DNA of 64,000 nt from an uncultured Kiritimatiellota bacterium. Lineage in GTDB: Bacteria > Verrucomicrobiota > Kiritimatiellia > RFP12 > UBA1067. The position numbers and the translations under genes are program-made. The notes under the pieces are model-generated. The model saw only the letters and a program-made list of their open reading frames with translations. It made no database searches and was not told the DNA's origin. Positions 58,311-64,000 of this stretch are shown piece after piece. The DNA is taken from positions 1 through 64,000 of the forward strand of contig CAKTYZ010000016.1 in NCBI GenBank assembly GCA_934635225.1, written 5' to 3'. Each line of letters begins with the position of its first letter. The stretch's first letter is position 1.

Positions 58311-59111
58311 TCAAGCCGTCCTTCCTCCGATCAGGGCCTCAAGCGCCGCGCCCGGACGCGAGGCCCGCATGAGCGTCGTGCCAACGAGAAAGCCGTCCGC
58401 GCCCGCGTCCCGAAGCCGCTGGACGTCATCCGCCGTCCGGATGCCGCTCTCGGCGATGCGCACGCGGTCGGACGGAATCTCGCCCAGAAGACGCGCGGCA
58501 ATCGTCGGATCCGTCCTGAACGTCCGCAAGTCGCGGCAGTTGACGCCGATGACGCGCGCGCCCGCCGCGACGACGCGGCGGATCTCGTCCGCGTCATGCG
58601 TCTCGACGAGTGCCGTGAAGCCGAGCGTGCGGCAAAGGCGCAGCAAGTCCCGCAGGGCTGCATCGTCCAGCGCGGCGGCGATGAGCAGCACCGCGCTCGC
58701 GCCGGCGGCCCGTGCGGCGGCGACCTGATACGGCGTCGTCACGAAGTCCTTGTAGAGGACGGGGATCTCCACGACCGCCTTCGCCGCGCGCAAGTACGCC
58801 TCGCCGCCGAGGAAGCGGTGCGGCTCGCAGAGGACGGACAGCGCCGCCGCGCCCGCCGTCGCCAGCTCCTGCGCGAGCGCCACGGGGTCGAAGTCCGCGC
58901 GAATCAGCCCTTCCGACGGCGAGGCCCTCTTGAGCTCGGCGATGACCCGCACGCCCGGACCTCGGAAGGCCGCCGCGAAGTCCGGCGGTTCGGGCGTCGC
59001 GCAAGCCTGCCGCAGCTGCGCGACAAAGGGCGTTTCCCGTGCGCACGCCACCGCGTCCGCACGCCGCCGTGCGCTCAGTTCCTCAAGGATGCCTGTCTTT
59101 GTCTCGGTCAT
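58311..59111 (-). CDS. trpC: Indole-3-glycerol phosphate synthase
   Basis: A 266-residue TIM barrel that closes the indole ring from CdRP. Conserved segments are AELKRASPSEGLIRADFDP, VLYKDFVTTPYQV with the catalytic Lys, and RIAESGI near the C-terminus; the usual INNRDL motif is VNCRDL here. The ATG at 59111 has AGGA eight bases upstream and suits the short helical N-terminus of this family. A longer frame would run through the attenuator hairpin. First structural gene of the operon; the order C-B-A-F has no trpE, trpG or trpD in the window. Confidence 0.95.
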   Translation of the reverse strand: MTETKTGILEELSARRRADAVACARETPFVAQLRQACATPEPPDFAAAFRGPGVRVIAELKRASPSEGLIRADFDPVALAQELATAGAAALSVLCEPHRFLGGEAYLRAAKAVVEIPVLYKDFVTTPYQVAAARAAGASAVLLIAAALDDAALRDLLRLCRTLGFTALVETHDADEIRRVVAAGARVIGVNCRDLRTFRTDPTIAARLLGEIPSDRVRIAESGIRTADDVQRLRDAGADGFLVGTTLMRASRPGAALEALIGGRTA

Positions 59112-59146
59112 TTCCGTCTTCCTCGTCAAGTTTGGTTTTCGTCTGT

Positions 59147-59188
59147 CTGAAAAAGCAAGAAGCGGACCGTCTTCATCTGACGATCCGC
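59147..59188 (-). terminator. trp attenuator terminator
   Basis: On the minus strand GCGGATCGTC-AGATGAA-GACGGTCCGC (59162-59188, 10 bp with one G-U) is followed by TTCTTGCTTTTT. It lies 36 nt before the trpC start. The 5' arm GCGGAT is complementary to ATCCGC in the leader (codons 18-19 of the leader peptide), which can form an antiterminator. Confidence 0.85.
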
Positions 59189-59227
59189 CTTTCATTGGGT
59201 ATTGGGATTCGGCTTCGCGCTTCGCAA

Positions 59228-59302
59228 CTACACGGCAACCGGCCCGCGGATGTAAGACCCGTGGCGCCACCACCAATTGTTGCTGAACATGCTGCGATTC
59301 AT
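59228..59302 (-). CDS. trpL: trp operon leader peptide
   Basis: A 24-codon frame starting ATG 59302 and ending TAG 59228. Codons 10-12 are TGG TGG TGG (59267-59275), preceded by NRSMFSNN and followed by RHGSYIR. Three consecutive Trp codons in a short frame between a promoter and a hairpin-U-tract terminator are the classic sign of ribosome-mediated attenuation: low charged tRNA-Trp stalls the ribosome and favours read-through into trpC. No strong Shine-Dalgarno sequence is visible; ribosome entry near the 5' end is likely. Confidence 0.85.
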   Translation of the reverse strand: MNRSMFSNNWWWRHGSYIRGPVAV

Positions 59303-59337
59303 TTCACGTGCGCTACCCTTTTCGGGCAATGGCGCGT

Positions 59338-59367
59338 AGTATATCACTTTTTCCCTCGCGCCGTCAA
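59338..59367 (-). promoter_or_regulatory. trp operon promoter
   Basis: On the minus strand, TTGACG (59362-59367) and TATACT (59338-59343) are 18 bp apart. Predicted start near 59331, 29 bases before the leader peptide ATG. I see no TrpR-like operator by eye. Confidence 0.8.
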
Positions 59368-59400
59368 CCGCGGCGATCGGAACGCCCTTTGTCGCAAATG

Positions 59401-59510
59401 GTAATATCTAACGGGTCAGCAAAGAAGAGACGGCATATGCTTGCGATTCGCGTCTGGCCAAAGCGGCTTAAGGCGTCCTTGCTGGCCCACCAGCCCCTTT
59501 ACAAGTCACC
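59401..59510. repeat. Dispersed intergenic repeat, most complete copy
   Basis: This copy contains both parts seen elsewhere: 59401-59425 (also at 55358) and 59433-59510 (also at 2-76). GGGTCAGCAAAG (59413-59424) and CCTTGCTGGCCC (59477-59488) are complementary at 10 of 12 positions, so the element can fold. It lies between the trp promoter and the end of the ClC gene. No transposase is associated. Confidence 0.7.
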
Positions 59511-59524
59511 GTGAAAACCGAAGA

Positions 59525-60853
59525 TCAGAAGGACTGATGCGCCGGAGAGGACTCGCGGCTATGCGGCTGACTTCGGTAAAGCGACCAACCGCTGTTCAAC
59601 CAGAACGAGATGCCGCAGACCCACATTGCCGGGACCAACAACCCGTGGTTGCCGGAAATCTCCGCAACCATGACAATGGCCGCCATCGGCGTGCGAATGG
59701 ATGACGCGAGGAATCCCGCCATGCCAACAAGCGCAAATGCCGTGGGCTGGATGCCGAACGAGGCCGGAAGCACGCGCGCGAATGCAAGGCCAACCGCCGC
59801 GCCAAGGACCCCACCACAGACCAAGGCCGGAGCGAACACGCCGCCCGACCCACCGCTGCCGACCGTGCAGGACGTCGCAATGACCTTGATGAAGAAGAAT
59901 GCGAGCAACGCCGCAATTGTCAGCGTCTCACCCGAAAGCGTCTTCTGAATGACGGAATAGCTGGTGCCGAGGGCTTCTGGCATCAACAGCCCCAATAAAC
60001 CCGTCATCAGCCCGCCCAAGACAACACGCGCCCAACCCGGCGCGGAGGACGCGGAAAACTTGCGCTCCACAAACATGAAACAGCGAATATAGAACCGCGC
60101 TCCAAAGGCTACGGCCAACGCGAGGACAAAATACGGCAGCAGACGAAGCCCATTCGCGTAGACAATGTCCGTCGGCATCTGAAAAAGCGATCCCCAGCCA
60201 AAGAAGCACGCGAAAATCGTGTAGGCAATCGTCGCGGCCGTGAAACACGGAAGAATGCACTCATACTCAATGTCGCTGGACGAGTAAAGCACCTCAAAGC
60301 CAAAGATTGCCCCCGCCAAGGGGGCTTGAAAGAGCGCGGCAATACCGGCAGAGATGCCAGCGGACATCAGAATGCGCCGCGCACGCGACGGAAGCCCGAA
60401 CCACGATGCGACCAGACTGCCGCAGGCCGCGCCCAGCAACGTGACAGGTCCCTCATAGCCCGCCGAACCACCCGAAGCAATCGTCAGGACTGACGCGACG
60501 GACTTGACGGGGAGAACCGCTGGCGGTACATAACCATGGCGCCGATGGTACGCCAAGATTGCGCTGTCCGTTCCGCGCGCATGTTCCAGCGAATCAAAGC
60601 GACGGATAAGCAGATAGCCCGCCAACGCGCCCAGTGCCGGCAAGACGACGAAAAGTCCGCGAAGACCCGAATCTTCGACAGGGTTGAATATCCAAGCGAA
60701 CCCAAGCTCGATCAGATAGCGGAACGCCACCACCACGAACCCGGCGACCAGACCGACCAAGACGGCCTGACCGAAGTACTTTCCCGTCTGAAAAGAAAGG
60801 CCCTTCCCCGCGAGGAAGAACCTGAAGGACGAAATGGAGAGGCGACGGATCAT
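59525..60853 (-). CDS. ClC-family chloride channel or antiporter
   Basis: A 442-residue inner-membrane protein of the ClC family. Selectivity-filter segments are present: GGSAGYEGP (the Glu of the G-x-E-x-P motif is kept) and GSGGSGGVFAP. Multiple hydrophobic helices fit the 18-helix fold, and MAGFLASSIRTPMAAIVMVAEISG is the conserved helix N-O region. The retained gating Glu favours a proton-coupled antiporter, but the residue on the inner side was not identified. The start at 60853 overlaps the DJ-1 gene stop by one base (TGATG), so they are coupled. Confidence 0.92.
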   Translation of the reverse strand: MIRRLSISSFRFFLAGKGLSFQTGKYFGQAVLVGLVAGFVVVAFRYLIELGFAWIFNPVEDSGLRGLFVVLPALGALAGYLLIRRFDSLEHARGTDSAILAYHRRHGYVPPAVLPVKSVASVLTIASGGSAGYEGPVTLLGAACGSLVASWFGLPSRARRILMSAGISAGIAALFQAPLAGAIFGFEVLYSSSDIEYECILPCFTAATIAYTIFACFFGWGSLFQMPTDIVYANGLRLLPYFVLALAVAFGARFYIRCFMFVERKFSASSAPGWARVVLGGLMTGLLGLLMPEALGTSYSVIQKTLSGETLTIAALLAFFFIKVIATSCTVGSGGSGGVFAPALVCGGVLGAAVGLAFARVLPASFGIQPTAFALVGMAGFLASSIRTPMAAIVMVAEISGNHGLLVPAMWVCGISFWLNSGWSLYRSQPHSRESSPAHQSF

Positions 60854-61410
60854 CAGTCAAGGAGATCCGTCACCATGCCACGCGCAACACGCTGTGCGTT
60901 CCGCTTGTCCGTCAGCGTCTGAAGCACGACAAGCGCAAAGAGGAGCGCCGAACCTGGCGCTTGTCCCGTGATGACGTTGCCGTCCACGACAACGGGAACC
61001 GGCGACCATGGTCGGTCAAGCTCAAGCTGACACGTCGGATAGCACGTCATGTGCAAGCCGTCGCGCACCACGCCCGCCTCGACAAGAACCGTCGGCGCCG
61101 CGCAAATCGCGCAGAGCCAGCGTTCCTCCTCGTTCTGCCGCTGAAGACGGCGAATCAACGCATCCGAATTCTTGAGGTTCTCGGTCCCCTCGCCGCCGCC
61201 TGGCAGAACAATCGCGTCAAACTCGCCGCCCGCGACATCTTCGAAACGCGCATCGGCCTTCAAGACAACGCCATGCGCACTCGGGACTTCCAGTGAATTG
61301 TGAATCGAGGCCGTCACGACCTCGACCCCGCCACGGCGAAGGACGTCGATGATCGTCACGGCCTCGATGTCCTCGAAACCCCTTGCCAACGCCATCAACG
61401 CCTTTGCCAT
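60853..61410 (-). CDS. DJ-1/PfpI family protein (YajL-like)
   Basis: A 185-residue protein of the DJ-1 superfamily. The nucleophilic elbow is CAICAAPTVLVEAG with the reactive Cys, and the N-terminus has EDIEAVTIIDVLRRGG with the conserved Glu near the active site. Members act as protein/glyoxal deglycases, chaperones or redox sensors; which applies is unknown. The length equals DJ-1/YajL. ATG 61410 is preceded by GGAG seven bases upstream. It links the RRM gene and the ClC gene in one operon. Confidence 0.88.
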   Translation of the reverse strand: MAKALMALARGFEDIEAVTIIDVLRRGGVEVVTASIHNSLEVPSAHGVVLKADARFEDVAGGEFDAIVLPGGGEGTENLKNSDALIRRLQRQNEEERWLCAICAAPTVLVEAGVVRDGLHMTCYPTCQLELDRPWSPVPVVVDGNVITGQAPGSALLFALVVLQTLTDKRNAQRVARGMVTDLLD

Positions 61411-61437
61411 GGCATTCTCCTTCCTTCTCGGACTTTC

Positions 61438-61920
61438 TCAAATGAGGTTCTTGGCCTCGTTGCACTTCATCTTGCGCCCCATGACTTCCTTGTCATTCAG
61501 GGCTTCGCACGCCTTCTCGGCTTCCGCACGGTTCGGCATCTGGACGAAGCCGAAGCCCTTGGACTTGCCATTGAACTTGTTCGTGATGAGACGCGCCGAA
61601 TTGACCGCACCGAACGCCTCGAACTCCTTGCGGAGCTGGTCTTCCGACATGTCATAGCTCAGATTGCCGACGTAGATCTCGACCGAGCCATCAGCCGGGG
61701 CCGGATGGGGCTTGCGCTTCTCGAACGGACGGTCCTCCTTCTTCTGCGATCTCTTCTCGCCTCCCTTCTTGCAGGACTTCTTCCCGCACGGGCTGCAGAC
61801 CTTGCAGACAAGGCACATCACAATTGCGCCGAGGACAAACGCCGCGATGGCGAGCGCTGTCGCGGCGCAAGACGTCTGGCTGTTCTTGAACAGTTCAATT
61901 ACACCATTCATGCAGTTCAT
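61438..61920 (-). CDS. Membrane-anchored RRM RNA-binding protein
   Basis: A 160-residue protein with a single hydrophobic segment (about residues 18-38: CAATALAIAAFVLGAIVMCLV), then a Cys/Lys-rich stretch (CKVCSPCGKKSCKKGG) and a C-terminal RRM. The RRM has RNP2 IYVGNLSY and RNP1 KGFGFVQM, with the usual spacing. Bacterial RRM proteins (cyanobacterial Rbp type) are normally soluble, so an N-terminal anchor is unusual. The RRM would face the cytoplasm if the basic linker follows the positive-inside rule. The target RNA is unknown. The start at 61920 lies after a purine-rich leader. Confidence 0.85.
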   Translation of the reverse strand: MNCMNGVIELFKNSQTSCAATALAIAAFVLGAIVMCLVCKVCSPCGKKSCKKGGEKRSQKKEDRPFEKRKPHPAPADGSVEIYVGNLSYDMSEDQLRKEFEAFGAVNSARLITNKFNGKSKGFGFVQMPNRAEAEKACEALNDKEVMGRKMKCNEAKNLI

Positions 61921-61978
61921 GTTCTTTTTCTTTCCTGTTTCTCTTTCTCTGTTTTCTTGGGTTTCTTTCCTATCTTCC

Positions 61979-63964
<1,986 letters not shown>

Positions 63965-64000
63965 AATCTCTCCAGTCTACAATTCACCCGACTGCACCTT

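Noticed and set aside
59401..59510. Insertion sequence or integron attC site
   Set aside because: No transposase or integrase, no clear terminal repeats or target duplication, and no attC core sites recognised.

Overview
The window is a chromosomal segment of a GC-rich (roughly 60 %) Gram-negative bacterium. SecY, RpoB, RpoC, RecA, RpoD and a citrate synthase are all present and intact. The mix of lipoprotein and secreted glycosidases, hybrid GntR/LacI and AraC/LacI sugar regulators, a BspA-type leucine-rich-repeat protein and discoidin-type surface proteins resembles the Verrucomicrobiota/Kiritimatiellota-Lentisphaerota group, possibly a gut or animal-associated glycan degrader. That placement is inferred from gene content and protein style, not from a tree. 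I call 43 coding genes including a leader peptide; 41 lie on the minus strand and only two on the plus strand, so transcription is strongly co-directional.

Layout, left to right. 0-5 kb: secY with its own promoter, then a response regulator, a glutamyl-Q tRNA(Asp) synthetase and a secreted HExxH metallopeptidase. 4.8-20.5 kb: a six-gene glycan-degradation operon (read right to left) encoding an alpha-L-fucosidase/esterase fusion, a discoidin-domain surface protein with an 11-G tract near its start, a large lipoprotein glycosidase, a TIM-barrel glycosidase, an SGNH esterase and a six-hairpin glycosidase/SGNH fusion. 20.6-28 kb: a tightly overlapped operon potA - adenine methyltransferase - EcoRI-like endonuclease - potB - potC - MlaF-like ATPase - Mpv17-like membrane protein - GntR/LacI-type regulator. 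The restriction-modification pair is AT-rich and sits between potA and potB with ATGA overlaps at both edges. 28-38 kb: rpoC, rpoB and citrate synthase. 38-39.5 kb: RNase P RNA, a zinc-ribbon protein, tRNA-His and tRNA-Thr. 39.6-42.2 kb: the two plus-strand genes, an AraC/LacI sugar regulator and a MATE exporter.

42-48.8 kb is rich in DNA-processing genes: a DUF2851 protein, recA, yraN, a possible Whirly-type ssDNA-binding protein, comM and comF, then a sugar nucleotidyltransferase. 49-54.8 kb holds secreted proteins of unknown role and a leucine-rich-repeat/caspase-like fusion. 55.7-59.4 kb is a trpCBAF operon preceded by a textbook attenuator: a leader peptide with three consecutive Trp codons, a terminator hairpin and a U-rich tract. 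59.5-64 kb carries a ClC channel, a DJ-1 family protein, a membrane-anchored RRM RNA-binding protein and rpoD.

Several promoters could be read directly. They share a TTGCGN- or TTGACG-type -35, an 18-bp spacer and TATAAT/TATACT. In four cases the inferred transcription start lies 2-6 nt from the start codon, suggesting leaderless messages. The most interesting items are the restriction-modification pair embedded in the polyamine operon, the phase-variation-like G tract inside the glycan operon, the trp attenuator, the LRR-caspase protein and the membrane-tethered RRM protein.
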